A stretch of 64,000 nucleotides of DNA from Schumannella soli (GCF_006517435.1 NZ_VHQG01000002.1:1072799-1136798), one strand, 5' to 3'. Shown: positions 1-10,373, numbered from the stretch's first letter. Notes: generated from the sequence alone by a model not told the origin. Numbers and translations: made by a program.

Positions 1-56
1 CGAGCGAGCCGCAACCGAGCCGAGCAGCCGCGTCTGCGCGCAGCGCCACAACGCAG

Positions 57-86
57 AAAGGCCCCGACCGCATGGTCGGGGCCTTT
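57..86 (-). terminator. Intrinsic terminator after rpmE2
   Basis: A perfect 13-bp inverted repeat (AAAGGCCCCGACC, 57-69, and its complement, 74-86) with a GCAT loop lies 24 bases past the rpmE2 stop. The arm ends give a short T run on either strand, so it can act in both directions; a convergent gene to the left is outside the window. Confidence 0.8.
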
Positions 87-109
87 CGTCGCTCGCGAGG
101 AGCGGATGC

Positions 110-358
110 TTACTTGCCGAAGTTGGCGAAGCGCTTGTTGAACTTCTCGACGCGGCCGGCGCTGTCCATGATGCGCTGCTTGCCCGTGTAGAACGGGTGC
201 GAGGCCGACGAGATCTCGACGTCGATGACGGGGTAGGTCTCGCCGTCGAGCTCGATGGTCTTGTCGCTGGTCGCGGTCGAGCGGGTCAGGAAGGTCTCAC
301 CGCTCGCGAGGTCGCGGAAGACGATCGCGCGGTACTCGGGGTGGGTCTCGGTCTTCAT
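110..358 (-). CDS. rpmE2: 50S ribosomal protein L31 type B
   Basis: 82-residue ribosomal protein L31 of the type B class, a component of the large subunit near the central protuberance. It starts [10 protein letters not shown] and carries the family motif SHPFYTGKQ. It has no cysteine at all, so it is the zinc-independent C-minus form; in many bacteria that form replaces the zinc-binding L31 when zinc is scarce. The start at 358 has a GAGG ribosome site 8 bases upstream; a longer reading starting at 418 adds a 20-residue tail with no family match. A possible -10 (TAGCAT) sits at 425-430. No Zur box was recognised, so zinc control is not supported by the sequence. Confidence 0.93.
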   Translation of the reverse strand: MKTETHPEYRAIVFRDLASGETFLTRSTATSDKTIELDGETYPVIDVEISSASHPFYTGKQRIMDSAGRVEKFNKRFANFGK

Positions 359-486
359 GGCTCTACCTCGGATGGATCGAATCGTGGGATGGAAAGTCTG
401 CGGGCCCGAACGGACCAAGGGTCGATGCTACCAGATCGACGCCGCCGCCCGGCCGCAGGATCCGGGGGCGGTGTGTCGGTGTCGGC

Positions 487-1272
487 TCAGGCCGCGCGGG
501 CCGCGAACCGGCCATCATCGCTGCGCTCGACCATGAGCGGCAGACCGAAGGCCTCGCTCAGGTGCGGCTCGGTGATGACGTCCTCGATCGGGCCGGCAGC
601 GCGCACGCGCGCGTCGGCGATGAGGAGCGCGTGAGTGAATCCCGGCGGGATCTCCTCGACGTGGTGGGTGACCATGACCATGGCCGGCGCCTCGGACGAA
701 CGGGCGTAGTTGCCGAGCAGCTGCACGAGCTCCTCGCGCGCGCCGAGGTCGAGACTGGCGGCGGGCTCGTCGAGCAGCAGCAGCTCGGGGTCGGTCATGA
801 CCGAGCGGGCGATCTGCACGCGCTTCTGCTCGCCGTCGCTGAGGTTGCCGAAGCGGCGCTCGGCGAGGTGGTCGAGCTTCCACTCGGCCAGCACGCGGCG
901 GGCGCGGCGGATGTCGACGTCCTCGTAGTTCTCGTTCCAGCGGCCGGTGACCGAGTAGGCCGCGGTCAGCACGACATCCAGCACGCTCTCGTCGGCGGGG
1001 ATGCGGCGGGCCAGGGCGCTCGACGCGAAGCCGATGCGCGGGCGGAGGTCGAAGACGTCGACCTTGCCGACCGTCTCACCGAGAAGGATCGACTCGCCCT
1101 CGGTCGCGTGGATCGACGCGGACACGACCTGCAGGAGCGTCGTCTTGCCGGCGCCGTTGGGTCCGAGGATGACCCAGCGGTCGGTGGGCTGCACCTCCCA
1201 CGACACGCGATCGAGGATGCGATTGCCGTCACGCACGACCGACACGTCGGTGAGCTGGAGAACACTGCCCAT
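487..1272 (-). CDS. ABC transporter ATP-binding protein (stand-alone)
   Basis: 261-residue ABC ATPase. Walker A is GPNGAGKTT (residues 37-45), the signature is LSDGE (144-148, an unusual D in place of G), and Walker B with catalytic Glu is LLLLDEP (164-170); a switch histidine follows in VMVTHH. No permease or binding protein is adjacent, so the transported substrate is unknown; the single-domain layout with SDGE signature resembles the ModF/YlmA-like orphan ATPases. Start ATG at 1272 is chosen because a TAGGGT -10 element lies at 1281-1286, eight bases upstream, and no Shine-Dalgarno sequence is seen, suggesting a leaderless mRNA. The in-frame ATG at 1335 lies upstream of that promoter. Confidence 0.85.
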   Translation of the reverse strand: MGSVLQLTDVSVVRDGNRILDRVSWEVQPTDRWVILGPNGAGKTTLLQVVSASIHATEGESILLGETVGKVDVFDLRPRIGFASSALARRIPADESVLDVVLTAAYSVTGRWNENYEDVDIRRARRVLAEWKLDHLAERRFGNLSDGEQKRVQIARSVMTDPELLLLDEPAASLDLGAREELVQLLGNYARSSEAPAMVMVTHHVEEIPPGFTHALLIADARVRAAGPIEDVITEPHLSEAFGLPLMVERSDDGRFAARAA

Positions 1273-1348
1273 GATCCCCAACCCTAGTCGGCTGGAGCCG
1301 GGCGCGGCCGGTACGCCGGCGCGTGTCCGGCGCACGATCCGGATCGGA

Positions 1349-2542
1349 TCAGGCGAGCACCCGGTCGTAGATCGCGCGGGTCGCCTGGGCGATGCTCGAC
1401 CAGCTGAACTGCGAATCGGCGCGGGCCCGCCCGGCCTCGCCGTAGCGACGCGCCTGCTCCGGGTCGGAGACGACCTCGGTGAGTGTGCGCGCGAGATCGT
1501 TCACGAAGGTCTCCGGGTCGATCGGGGTGCCGGTGCCGTCATCCACCTGCTCGATCGGCACCAGGCGGCCGGTGACGCCGTCATCGACGACCTCGGGGAT
1601 GCCGCCCGTCGCCGTGCCGACGACCGCCGCCCCGCAGGCCATGGCCTCGAGGTTGACGATGCCGAGCGGCTCGTACACCGAGGGGCAGACGAAGGTCGTC
1701 GCCTGCGACAGCACGGCGCTGAGCTCGTGGCGACTGAGGATGCGCTCGATCCAGACGACGCCGGTGCGCTCCTGCTGCAGCAAGTTCACGCCCGCCTGCA
1801 CCTCGGCGAGGATCTCGGGGGTGTCCGGAGCGCCGGCGCAGAGCACGAGCTGCACCTCGGGCGGCAGCTGCCGAGCGGCCGCCAGCAGGTAGGGCAGGCC
1901 CTTCTGCCGGGTGATGCGGCCGACGAAGACCACGCTCGGCCGGTCGGGGTCGATGCCGAGCTCGCGCAGCACCTCGCCGTCGTCGACGCGCTGCCAGCGG
2001 CTCAGGTCGATGCCGTTGTGCACGACGTGCAGGCGGGTCTCGTCGAGGTCGGGGTAGCTGCGCACGATGTCAAGCGCCATGCCGTTCGAGACGGCGATCA
2101 CCGCATCCGCCGCCTCGAAGGCGGTCTTCTCGATCCAGCTCGACACGCGATAGCCGCCGCCGAGCTGCTCGGCCTTCCAGGGGCGCAGCGGCTCGAGGCT
2201 GTGGGCGGTGACGACATGCGGGATGCCGTGCAGCAGCTTCGCGAGGTGCCCCGCGCCGTTCGCGTACCAGGTGTGCGAGTGCACGAGGTCGGCGCCGGCG
2301 ACGTCCTGCGCGATCGCGAGGTCGACGCCGAGCGTCGCCAGCGCGGGGTTGGCGCTCGTGAGCGTGGGCGGCACCAGGTAGCTGGTGACGCCGTCCTCCT
2401 CGCGGGGCATGCCGAAGGCGCGCACCTGCACGTCGAGGTCGGCCTGCGTGTCGCGGAGCGCGGTGACGAGCTCGGCGACGTGCACCCCCGCACCTCCGTA
2501 GACCTCCGGCGGGAACTCACGGCTCAGCAGGTCGACTCGCAT
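1349..2542 (-). CDS. glgA: Glycogen synthase GlgA/GlgM, GT4 family
   Basis: 397-residue GT-B glycosyltransferase of family GT4. The N-terminus has the glycine-rich donor loop ([14 protein letters not shown], residues 8-21) and the C-terminal domain shows the E-x7-E catalytic motif (EPLGIVNLE). In actinobacteria this type joins ADP-glucose to glucose-1-phosphate to make maltose-1-phosphate (GlgM activity) or extends glycogen. The gene is divergent from glgC, which makes its donor ADP-glucose; the same divergent pair is found in Mycobacterium (Rv1212c/Rv1213). Start ATG 2542 matches the conserved [12 protein letters not shown] beginning; no clear ribosome site is visible. Which of the two activities dominates cannot be told from the sequence. 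Confidence 0.9.
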   Translation of the reverse strand: MRVDLLSREFPPEVYGGAGVHVAELVTALRDTQADLDVQVRAFGMPREEDGVTSYLVPPTLTSANPALATLGVDLAIAQDVAGADLVHSHTWYANGAGHLAKLLHGIPHVVTAHSLEPLRPWKAEQLGGGYRVSSWIEKTAFEAADAVIAVSNGMALDIVRSYPDLDETRLHVVHNGIDLSRWQRVDDGEVLRELGIDPDRPSVVFVGRITRQKGLPYLLAAARQLPPEVQLVLCAGAPDTPEILAEVQAGVNLLQQERTGVVWIERILSRHELSAVLSQATTFVCPSVYEPLGIVNLEAMACGAAVVGTATGGIPEVVDDGVTGRLVPIEQVDDGTGTPIDPETFVNDLARTLTEVVSDPEQARRYGEAGRARADSQFSWSSIAQATRAIYDRVLA

Positions 2543-2555
2543 GGTGCCGACGGTA

Positions 2556-2579
2556 GTACAGACTGACCGCGCGCTGTAC
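2556..2579. promoter_or_regulatory. Inverted repeat between glgA and glgC
   Basis: GTACAG (2556-2561) and CTGTAC (2574-2579) form a perfect 6-bp inverted repeat with a 12-base spacer in the 88-base gap between the divergent glgA and glgC starts. It lies just upstream of glgA and upstream of the glgC -10. It could be an operator shared by both genes; no regulator is known for it. Confidence 0.35.
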
Positions 2580-2618
2580 GGGCGGAATCGACGGTGGTCG
2601 CGGCGGGCATCCACCGCC

Positions 2619-2624
2619 TATGTT
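2619..2624 (+). promoter_or_regulatory. glgC -10 element, leaderless start
   Basis: TATGTT lies 6 bases before the glgC ATG at 2631. The bases between are GGCCCC and hold no ribosome site, which points to transcription starting at or next to the A of the ATG. Confidence 0.55.
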
Positions 2625-2630
2625 GGCCCC

Positions 2631-3869
2631 ATGGCATCGAAGAAGATCTTCGGAATCGTTCTGGCTGGGGGCGAGGGGAAGAGGCTGATGCCTCTCACCG
2701 CCGACCGCGCCAAGCCCGCGGTCCCGTTCGCCGGCGGCTACCGACTGATCGACTTCGCGTTGTCGAACCTCGTGAACTCCGGCCTGCGGCAGGTCGTCGT
2801 GCTCACGCAGTACAAGTCGCACTCGCTCGATCGTCACGTCTCGCAGACCTGGCGCCTCTCCGGCATGCTCGGCGCCTACGTCGCCTCGGTGCCGGCGCAG
2901 CAGCGCCTCGGCAAGCGCTGGTTCAGCGGCTCGGCCGACGCGATCCTGCAGAGCCTCAACCTGCTGCGCGACGAGAAGCCCGACATCGTGGTCGTGGTCG
3001 GCGCCGATCACGTCTACCGCATGGACTTCAGCCAGATGATCGAGGCGCACATCGAGTCGGGCGCCGGTGTCACGGTCGCGGCGATCCGGCAGCCGATCTC
3101 GCTCGCCGACCAGTTCGGCGTCATCCAGACCGACGCGGACGACCCGACGAAGATCGCCGAGTTCCTCGAGAAGCCGAAGAACCCCGTTGGTCTCGCCGAC
3201 TCCCCCGGCGAGGTGCTCGCCTCGATGGGCAACTACGTCTTCGACGCCGACGTGCTGATGGATGCGGTCATCCGTGACGGCGAGAAGCCCGACTCGAACC
3301 ACGACATGGGCGGCGACATCGTGCCGGACTTCGTCTCGCGCGGTGAGGCAGCCGTGTACGACCTCAACCGCAACGAGGTGCCCGGGTCGACCGACCGCGA
3401 CAAGTTCTACTGGCGCGACGTGGGCACGATCGACAGCTTCTTCGAAGCCCACCAGGACCTCATCTCGGCGCTGCCGGTCTTCAACCTCTACAACCGCGAC
3501 TGGCCGATCTTCAGTCAGCAGCTCAACTCGCCGCCGGCCAAGTTCGTGCGCGACGAGGGCGGCGCGATCGGCACCGTGATCGACTCGATCGTGTCGCTCG
3601 GCGTGGTGGTCGTCGGCGGTCATGTCGAACGCAGCGTCGTCGGACCGTGGACCACGATCGGATCCGGGGCGAAGCTGAGCGACTCGATCGTGTTCGACCA
3701 GGTGACGATCGGCGCGGGCGCCGTCGTGCAGCGCGCGATCCTCGACAAGGAGGTCACCGTCTCGCCCGGGGCGCAGATCGGGGTCGATCACGACGCCGAC
3801 CGCGCGCGCGGCTTCACGGTGACCGACTCGGGAATCACGGTGGTCGGCAAGGGCGAGCGGGTCGACTGA
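2631..3869 (+). CDS. glgC: Glucose-1-phosphate adenylyltransferase
   Basis: 412-residue ADP-glucose pyrophosphorylase: makes ADP-glucose and pyrophosphate from ATP and glucose-1-phosphate, the committed step of glycogen synthesis. The nucleotide-binding signature [13 protein letters not shown] starts at residue 11, followed by [17 protein letters not shown]. The C-terminal third carries the left-handed beta-helix repeats of the family. Start ATG 2631 gives the usual MASKK beginning; an upstream ATG at 2541 would run into the glgA start and add 30 residues without homology. The gene is expressed divergently from glgA and probably as a leaderless transcript. Confidence 0.96.
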   Translation: MASKKIFGIVLAGGEGKRLMPLTADRAKPAVPFAGGYRLIDFALSNLVNSGLRQVVVLTQYKSHSLDRHVSQTWRLSGMLGAYVASVPAQQRLGKRWFSGSADAILQSLNLLRDEKPDIVVVVGADHVYRMDFSQMIEAHIESGAGVTVAAIRQPISLADQFGVIQTDADDPTKIAEFLEKPKNPVGLADSPGEVLASMGNYVFDADVLMDAVIRDGEKPDSNHDMGGDIVPDFVSRGEAAVYDLNRNEVPGSTDRDKFYWRDVGTIDSFFEAHQDLISALPVFNLYNRDWPIFSQQLNSPPAKFVRDEGGAIGTVIDSIVSLGVVVVGGHVERSVVGPWTTIGSGAKLSDSIVFDQVTIGAGAVVQRAILDKEVTVSPGAQIGVDHDADRARGFTVTDSGITVVGKGERVD

Positions 3870-3953
3870 TCGCGGGGGCTCATCCCGATCGCTCCGACTC
3901 CGCGTGACGGGGCGGCTCAGGGGGCTCTCGTCGCGCCGCTAGGCTCGGGAGCC

Positions 3954-4595
3954 GTGCCCCGCTTCCTCGTGCTGCTCGATGTCGATTCCACTCTGATCGA
4001 GAACGAGGTGATCGAGCTGCTGGCCGACGAGGCCGGATCCGCCGACGCCGTGCGCGACGTGACCTTCCGCGCGATGAACGGCGAGCTCGACTTCGAGCAG
4101 AGCCTCCGCGAGCGCGCCGCGACCCTCGCCGGGCTCGACGACGGCGTCTTCGATCGCGTCGGCGCCCGCGTCGAGGTCACCCGCGGGGTTCCGGAGCTGG
4201 TCGCGGGCGTGCACGCGGCGGGCGGTCACGTCGCCGTCGTCTCGGGTGGATTCCACGAGATCGTCGACCCCGTCGCCGAGCGGCTGGGTCTCGATCATTG
4301 GCGCGCCAACCGCCTCGAGGTCGTCGACGGCCGACTGACCGGCGGGCTCGTCGGCCCGATCATCGACGCCGCCGCCAAGTCGACCGCCCTGCGCGAGTGG
4401 GCCGCCGCGCTCGATGTGCCGCTGAGCCAGACGATCGCGATCGGCGACGGAGCGAACGACCTCGACATGATGTCGAACTGCGGCCTGTCGATCGGCTTCG
4501 ACGCCAAAGCCCCGGTCCGTGACGAGGCGGCCGTGCTGCTCGACGAGCGCGACCTGTCTCTCGTGCTGCCGCTGCTCGGCCTGCCGCGCGTCTGA
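3954..4595 (+). CDS. serB: Phosphoserine phosphatase SerB
   Basis: 213-residue HAD-family phosphatase, last step of serine synthesis (O-phosphoserine to serine). Motif I is DVDST (residues 9-13) with nucleophile D9 and acid D11, and motif IV is GDGANDLDM. The protein has only the catalytic core, without the N-terminal ACT-like part of longer SerB proteins. The GTG start at 3954 is preceded at 8 bases by TAGGCT (3940-3945), a -10 element, and by no ribosome site, so the message is probably leaderless. It stands alone between glgC and a convergent small membrane gene. Confidence 0.92.
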   Translation: MPRFLVLLDVDSTLIENEVIELLADEAGSADAVRDVTFRAMNGELDFEQSLRERAATLAGLDDGVFDRVGARVEVTRGVPELVAGVHAAGGHVAVVSGGFHEIVDPVAERLGLDHWRANRLEVVDGRLTGGLVGPIIDAAAKSTALREWAAALDVPLSQTIAIGDGANDLDMMSNCGLSIGFDAKAPVRDEAAVLLDERDLSLVLPLLGLPRV

Positions 4596-4618
4596 TCCCG
4601 CGAACGCCCACGCCCATC

Positions 4619-4649
4619 CGCTCACGCCCGTCGCCGGCGGCCGTGAGCG
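4619..4649. terminator. Hairpin between convergent serB and 4656-5036
   Basis: CGCTCACG (4619-4626) pairs with CGTGAGCG (4642-4649) around a GC-rich loop of 15 bases, between two convergent genes. There is no T tract, so termination is likely but not certain. Confidence 0.45.
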
Positions 4650-4655
4650 CGGTCG

Positions 4656-5036
4656 TCAGACGAGGTAGCTGACGGTCACGAGCGCGACGACGACCGCGAC
4701 CGAGACGACGCCGATCGGCCAGAGCACCCGGCGAGCGACCGCATCCGCCACTCCCCCGCGGCGCAGCGCCGAGCCGGCGATGAGCAGGGTCGCGAACAGC
4801 ACGCCCGCGGTGAGGATGACGCCGATCGCCAGCGGGATCGGCAGCACCCCGGAGCCGGCCCCGTGCAGCGACGACGCCACGAGCGGCGCCGAGACGATCC
4901 ACTGCACCGCGGCGCCGATCAGTCCGACACCCGCCGCCGAGGCGATGACCCGTGCGCGGTTCGGCGGGATCTCGGCGCGATCGTCGTGCCGCGACGCCGA
5001 GGCGGGACGGCCGGAGCGAGAGGGGCGACGCGTCAT
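4656..5036 (-). CDS. Small three-helix membrane protein, unknown
   Basis: 126 residues. The first 30 are basic and polar (RRPSRSGRPASASR), then three hydrophobic stretches follow, at roughly residues 30-52, 62-88 and 102-125, so the N-terminus probably faces the cytoplasm. No catalytic motif or family was recognised. It sits 22 bases downstream of fabG on the same strand, so it may be the second gene of a fabG transcript, but a role in fatty-acid synthesis is not implied by the sequence. Confidence 0.7.
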   Translation of the reverse strand: MTRRPSRSGRPASASRHDDRAEIPPNRARVIASAAGVGLIGAAVQWIVSAPLVASSLHGAGSGVLPIPLAIGVILTAGVLFATLLIAGSALRRGGVADAVARRVLWPIGVVSVAVVVALVTVSYLV

Positions 5037-5058
5037 GATGCGCTGCCGACGCTGCGCG

Positions 5059-5766
5059 TCAGTGGCCCATGCCCAGGCCGCCGTCGACCGGGATCACGGC
5101 GCCCGAGATGTAGCCGGCGTCATCGCCGGCGAGCCAGGTCACGACACGGGCGACCTCGTTCGCGCTGGCGTAGCGGCCCGCCGGGATCGCCTTGAGGTAC
5201 TCGGCCTGCTGCGCCTCGGGCAGCGCGGCGGTCATCTCGGTCTCGATGAAGCCGGGCGCGACGACGTTCGCGGTGATGCCGCGGGCGCCGAGCTCGCGGG
5301 TGAGCGAGCGGGCGAAGCCGACGAGGCCCGCCTTCGACGCCGAGTAGTTCGCCTGACCGGCGCTGCCGTAGAGGCCGACCACGCTGGAGATGAGCACGAT
5401 GCGGCCGAAGCGGGCCTTGAGCATGCCCTTCGACGCGCGCTTGACGACGCGGAAGGCGCCGCCGAGGTTCGTGTCGACGACGGCGTCGAAGTCGTCCTCG
5501 CTCATGCGCATCAGCAGCATGTCGCGCGTGATGCCGGCATTCGCGACGACGACCTCGACCGGGCCGAGCTTCGCCTCCACCTCGGTGAAAGCCGCGTCGA
5601 GCGCGGCCGAGTCGGTCACATCCGCTCGCACCGTGAGGGCGCCCTCGGGACCTTCTCCGGAGCGCGCCGTGACGGCCACGCGGTGGCCCTGGGCGACGAA
5701 CTCCTCCGCGATCGCGCGGCCGATGCCGCGGTTGCCGCCGGTGATGAGAACGGTGCGAGAGGTCAT
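5059..5766 (-). CDS. fabG: 3-oxoacyl-ACP reductase, FabG/SDR family
   Basis: 235-residue short-chain dehydrogenase. NADP-binding TGGNRGIG is at residues 9-16, NAG at 76-78, and the catalytic set N100, S128, Y141 (in YSASK) and K145 is complete. The segment from ISSVVG to NYSASKAG is characteristic of FabG, which reduces 3-oxoacyl-ACP in fatty-acid elongation; the short length resembles mycobacterial FabG1/MabA. The ATG at 5766 is chosen because TAGGCT (5775-5780) lies 8 bases upstream as a -10 element; readings with a longer N-terminus cross that promoter. Substrate range cannot be read from sequence. Confidence 0.88.
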   Translation of the reverse strand: MTSRTVLITGGNRGIGRAIAEEFVAQGHRVAVTARSGEGPEGALTVRADVTDSAALDAAFTEVEAKLGPVEVVVANAGITRDMLLMRMSEDDFDAVVDTNLGGAFRVVKRASKGMLKARFGRIVLISSVVGLYGSAGQANYSASKAGLVGFARSLTRELGARGITANVVAPGFIETEMTAALPEAQQAEYLKAIPAGRYASANEVARVVTWLAGDDAGYISGAVIPVDGGLGMGH

Positions 5767-5827
5767 GACTCCCGAGCCTATCGGCGTGCAGGTGATGCCC
5801 CCGCGACGGACGTACTCTTGACGGGCA

Positions 5828-6109
5828 ATGCGCCACGAGTCCGCCGCCGTCACCGAGCTCCCGATCTCACCCGAGCAGGAGCGTCGATCGCGCATGATCA
5901 AGTACGTCGTGGCGATGACGATCCGCGTCGTCTGCGTGATCCTCTGCGTCGTCGTGAAGGGATGGTGGCTGGTGCTCCCGATCCTCGGCGCGGTCTTCCT
6001 GCCGTACTTCGCCGTCGTGATCGCGAACGCCGCCGGCCCCCGCACGACCCGCCGCGTCGCGCGTCCGGGCGCCGTCGTGAAGGTCACGCGGCGGGACCGC
6101 GACGCGTGA
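5828..6109 (+). CDS. DUF3099 family membrane protein
   Basis: 93-residue protein recognisable as DUF3099, an actinobacterial family of unknown function. Two hydrophobic helices lie at about residues 25-43 and 45-68 and are followed by a strongly basic tail (RTTRRVARPG, VTRRDRD). The ATG at 5828 follows a TACTCT -10 element at 5813-5818 by 9 bases. Its stop overlaps the GTG of the next gene, so it heads a tightly coupled three-gene unit with the Cys/His protein and SURF1. Confidence 0.85.
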   Translation: MRHESAAVTELPISPEQERRSRMIKYVVAMTIRVVCVILCVVVKGWWLVLPILGAVFLPYFAVVIANAAGPRTTRRVARPGAVVKVTRRDRDA

Positions 6110-6408
6110 TCGGCCTCGGCGGCGACCCGGACCGCACGACCTGCTCCTCGGCACGCTGCCGCGCCGATGCGGCGTGGCGCGTGAACTGGCGCAACCCCCG
6201 CATCCACGGCGCCGACCGGGTGAAGGTCTGGCTCGCGTGCGACGAGCACCGTGCGACGCTCGGCGACTACCTCGCGACCCGCGGGTTCCCCGTCGTGATC
6301 TCGCCGCTCGACTCCCCGGTCGACGTCGTGCCGGATGGCGCCGTCCCGGCCGGATCCGCGGTGACCGACGCCGCTTCCGCCCCTCGACCCGACGGAGCCC
6401 GCTCGTGA
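6106..6408 (+). CDS. Small Cys/His protein, possible zinc ribbon, unknown
   Basis: 100-residue soluble protein starting at GTG 6106, which overlaps the previous TGA (GTGA). It has a C-x4-C pair (C13, C18) and, after a basic/aromatic middle, C45-x2-H48, a spacing consistent with one small zinc site. The last 25 residues are low-complexity Ala/Pro/Asp. The stop overlaps the SURF1 start by the same GTGA arrangement, so translation of the three genes is coupled. Together with SURF1 this suggests a link to membrane or cytochrome oxidase biogenesis, but that is inference only; no family function is known to me. Confidence 0.75.
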   Translation: MIGLGGDPDRTTCSSARCRADAAWRVNWRNPRIHGADRVKVWLACDEHRATLGDYLATRGFPVVISPLDSPVDVVPDGAVPAGSAVTDAASAPRPDGARS

Positions 6409-7238
6409 GCGCGATCATCCGCTTCCTGCGTCGCTGGGGCGGCTACCTCGCCCTCGTGATCGTGTTCGCGATCGCCTGCGCCCTGCTGTCGAACTGGCAG
6501 TGGGAGCGCCGCGCCGAGGCCGTCGCCGCCATCCAGCGCGTCGTCGACAACTACGACGCGAAGCCCGTCGCCCTCGACACGGTGCTGCCCGAGCTCGACT
6601 CGTGGAAGCTCGACGACGAGTGGACGCCCGTGACGTTGACCGGCCGCTACCTGCGCAGCGAGCAGGCGCTGGTGCGCAACCGTCCGCTCGAGGGCAACCC
6701 CGGCTGGGAGGTGCTCGTGCCGCTGCAGCTCGACGACGGCCGCGTGTTCCTGGTCGACCGCGGCTGGGTCTCGGTCGGCGACAAGCAGGATCTGCCCGAC
6801 AGCATCCCCGCCGCGCCGAAGGGCGAGGTCACGGTCATCGCGCGACTCAAGGCGAGCGAGCCGACGATCGGCGCGAGCACCTCGTCGAAGGGACAGCTGG
6901 CCACCATCCATCTGCCGACCGTCGCCGAGCACCTCGGCGACCGCCCGACCTACACGGGCGCCTACGGGCTGCTGGCGAGCGAGAGCCCCGCCGTCGCGAC
7001 GCCGACCCTCTCGCAGAAGCCCGAACCCGACGAGGGACCGCACCTGTCGTACGCGCTGCAGTGGATCGCCTTCGGCATCCTCGCCTTCGTCGGCCTCGTC
7101 TGGGCCGTGCGTCGCGAACGGCGGATCGCCCGCGAGGAGGCCGCCGAGCGCGCCGGACTGCCGAAGCCGGAACCGAAGCGGCGCCGACGACTCAGCGACG
7201 CCGACATCGAGGACGAGCTGCTCGACAGCGTGCGCTGA
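6405..7238 (+). CDS. SURF1 family protein, cytochrome oxidase assembly
   Basis: 277-residue SURF1-like membrane protein. It has the family plan of one N-terminal helix (residues about 10-27, then the conserved NWQWERR), a large extracytoplasmic domain with RNRPLEGNPGWEVLVPL and VDRGWV, and a second helix near 220-240 followed by a basic cytoplasmic tail. SURF1 proteins assist heme a insertion into cytochrome c oxidase subunit I, which fits the presence of ctaA and ctaB 10 kb downstream. GTG 6405 overlaps the preceding stop. It converges on the ABC-F gene with 19 bases between stops. Confidence 0.9.
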   Translation: MSAIIRFLRRWGGYLALVIVFAIACALLSNWQWERRAEAVAAIQRVVDNYDAKPVALDTVLPELDSWKLDDEWTPVTLTGRYLRSEQALVRNRPLEGNPGWEVLVPLQLDDGRVFLVDRGWVSVGDKQDLPDSIPAAPKGEVTVIARLKASEPTIGASTSSKGQLATIHLPTVAEHLGDRPTYTGAYGLLASESPAVATPTLSQKPEPDEGPHLSYALQWIAFGILAFVGLVWAVRRERRIAREEAAERAGLPKPEPKRRRRLSDADIEDELLDSVR

Positions 7239-7257
7239 CGTCGGATCGTCGGAGCGC

Positions 7258-8856
<1,599 letters not shown>

Positions 8857-9012
8857 GATGGAGGTCCGATCTGCGGGATGCGGGAGAGGTCTGGGAGCGT
8901 CGGCGGCGACGCGCGGGCGCGGCATCGGGTGACGATGACGAGAGCCAGCCGCCCAGTTTACGTCAGCCCGGCACTCCGCGCCGACGCGACCACCGAGGCG
9001 GAAGCCGGCGCC

Positions 9013-9621
9013 TCAGTCGACCCCGCGCGCCGACAGCGCGTCGGCGACGTCGTCGGCGTGCCGCAGCGCGAGCACGAGCAGCGGCACGACCGCACGGAAT
9101 CCCAACCGCACACCGCGGGCGCGCTGCGCCTCGCGCACCCGCTGCGCCAGAGCGGCGATCACCGGCACCATCGTGATCGCGAGCGACAGCGTCAGGCCGA
9201 CCCGTCGCGGATCGACGCCGAGCCGGCGCAACGGGCCGAGCCCGGTCTCGAGGGCGGCCAGCACATCGGAGCTGCGCGTCGTGAGGCTGAGCAGCCCCGC
9301 GAGCAGCACGATCGCGACGACGCGCACCGTGTTCACGGCCGCGTCGCCGGGCGTGAGGAAGATCAGCTGGGTTCCCACCATCGCCACGACGATCCAGCGC
9401 GTCGACCAGAGCTGCCGCAGCAGCGGGCGACCCGCGAGCTCGGCGAGGGCGAAGAACGCCACGACGAGAACGAGCCCGCCCGCGGCGAGGCTCAGCCCGA
9501 GCACGATCGGCTGGCGCGGCATCAGTGAGAACCCGACCCCGAGCAGCGCGAGCAGCGCGAGCTTGAGACCCGCCGGCGCGCGATGCAGCGGGCTCGTTCC
9601 GGGCCGGTAGAGCGAGATCAC
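9013..9621 (-). CDS. bioN: Biotin ECF transporter T component BioN
   Basis: 202-residue energy-coupling factor transmembrane protein. It begins VISLYRPGTSPLHRAPAGLKL, followed by several hydrophobic helices, and has the coupling-helix arginine motif near the C-terminus (QRVREAQRARG) typical of EcfT/BioN. It links the ATPase BioM to the substrate-binding BioY. GTG 9621 overlaps the bioM stop (GTGA). It is last in bioY-bioM-bioN on the minus strand. Confidence 0.88.
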   Translation of the reverse strand: MISLYRPGTSPLHRAPAGLKLALLALLGVGFSLMPRQPIVLGLSLAAGGLVLVVAFFALAELAGRPLLRQLWSTRWIVVAMVGTQLIFLTPGDAAVNTVRVVAIVLLAGLLSLTTRSSDVLAALETGLGPLRRLGVDPRRVGLTLSLAITMVPVIAALAQRVREAQRARGVRLGFRAVVPLLVLALRHADDVADALSARGVD

Positions 9622-10373
9622 GCGTGCAGCGCCCGGTAGTCGGCGATGAGCGCGGCAGGATCCCCCGCATCCACGAGACGCCCCTCGGCGAAGCGGAGCG
9701 CCACGTCGCAGCGGGCCGCGAGCTCGAGGTCGTGCGTGACGACGACGAGCTGTGCGTCGAGCTCGTCGATGAGGATGCCGCCGACCCGACGCGCATTGCC
9801 GAGGTCGAGCAGCGTCGTCGGCTCGTCGGCGATGACGAGGGCGGGTCGCCGCACGAGAACCGCCGCGAGGGCGAGCAGCTGCTTCTGCCCGCCCGACAGC
9901 TGATGCGCGGGCGATTCGGCCAGCGCGGTCAGACCGTACGCGTCGAGCGCCGCGGCGACGCGGTCCGCGGCCTCCGCGCGGTCGAGCCCGCTCCCCCGCA
10001 GCGAGAAGGCGACGTCTTCGGCGACGGTGGGCATGAGGATCTGCGCGTCGGGGTTGGTGAACACGATGCCGACGGCGCGTCGCAGCGGCTTCGGCTCGCG
10101 TCGCACGTCGATGCCGTGCACGGCGACCGTCCCGCGGGTCGGCGGGACGAGTCCGCCGAGCACCCGGGCGAACGTCGACTTGCCCGAGCCGTTCGCGCCG
10201 ATCACGGCGACGCGGCGCTGGTCGAGGCGAACCGAGACCTCGGAGAGCACGACGGTTCCGCCGAGCTCGACGTCGAGCGCGTCGACGACGAGCTCGCGCG
10301 GCGCGGGGTGGTCGGCGCCCTGGCCGGTGTCCGGGCCGGTGTCCGGGCCGGTGTCCGGACCGGATCGTCTCAT
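9618..10373 (-). CDS. bioM: Biotin ECF transporter ATPase BioM
   Basis: 251-residue ATPase of the biotin ECF transporter. Walker A is GANGSGKST, the Q-loop region reads FTNPDAQI (the CbiO-like NP-DxQ motif of ECF ATPases), the signature is LSGGQKQLLALA and Walker B is LVIADEP followed by THD. The ATG at 10373 overlaps the bioY stop (ATGA). The N-terminus holds a threefold repeat of PDTG encoded by a 12-bp tandem repeat; it precedes the ABC domain and is probably a flexible tail. Usual ECF ATPases begin close to the domain, so this extension is extra. Confidence 0.9.
   Translation of the reverse strand: MRRSGPDTGPDTGPDTGQGADHPAPRELVVDALDVELGGTVVLSEVSVRLDQRRVAVIGANGSGKSTFARVLGGLVPPTRGTVAVHGIDVRREPKPLRRAVGIVFTNPDAQILMPTVAEDVAFSLRGSGLDRAEAADRVAAALDAYGLTALAESPAHQLSGGQKQLLALAAVLVRRPALVIADEPTTLLDLGNARRVGGILIDELDAQLVVVTHDLELAARCDVALRFAEGRLVDAGDPAALIADYRALHA
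10322..10357. repeat. Three tandem 12-bp units in the 5' end of bioM
   Basis: GGCCGGTGTCCG occurs three times back to back and is in frame on the minus strand, coding PDTG repeated. Copy number may vary between strains by slippage without shifting the frame. Confidence 0.85.

Noticed and set aside
10322-10357. Short CRISPR-like or VNTR array
   Set aside because: Units are only 12 bp, directly adjacent with no spacers, and in frame inside bioM.
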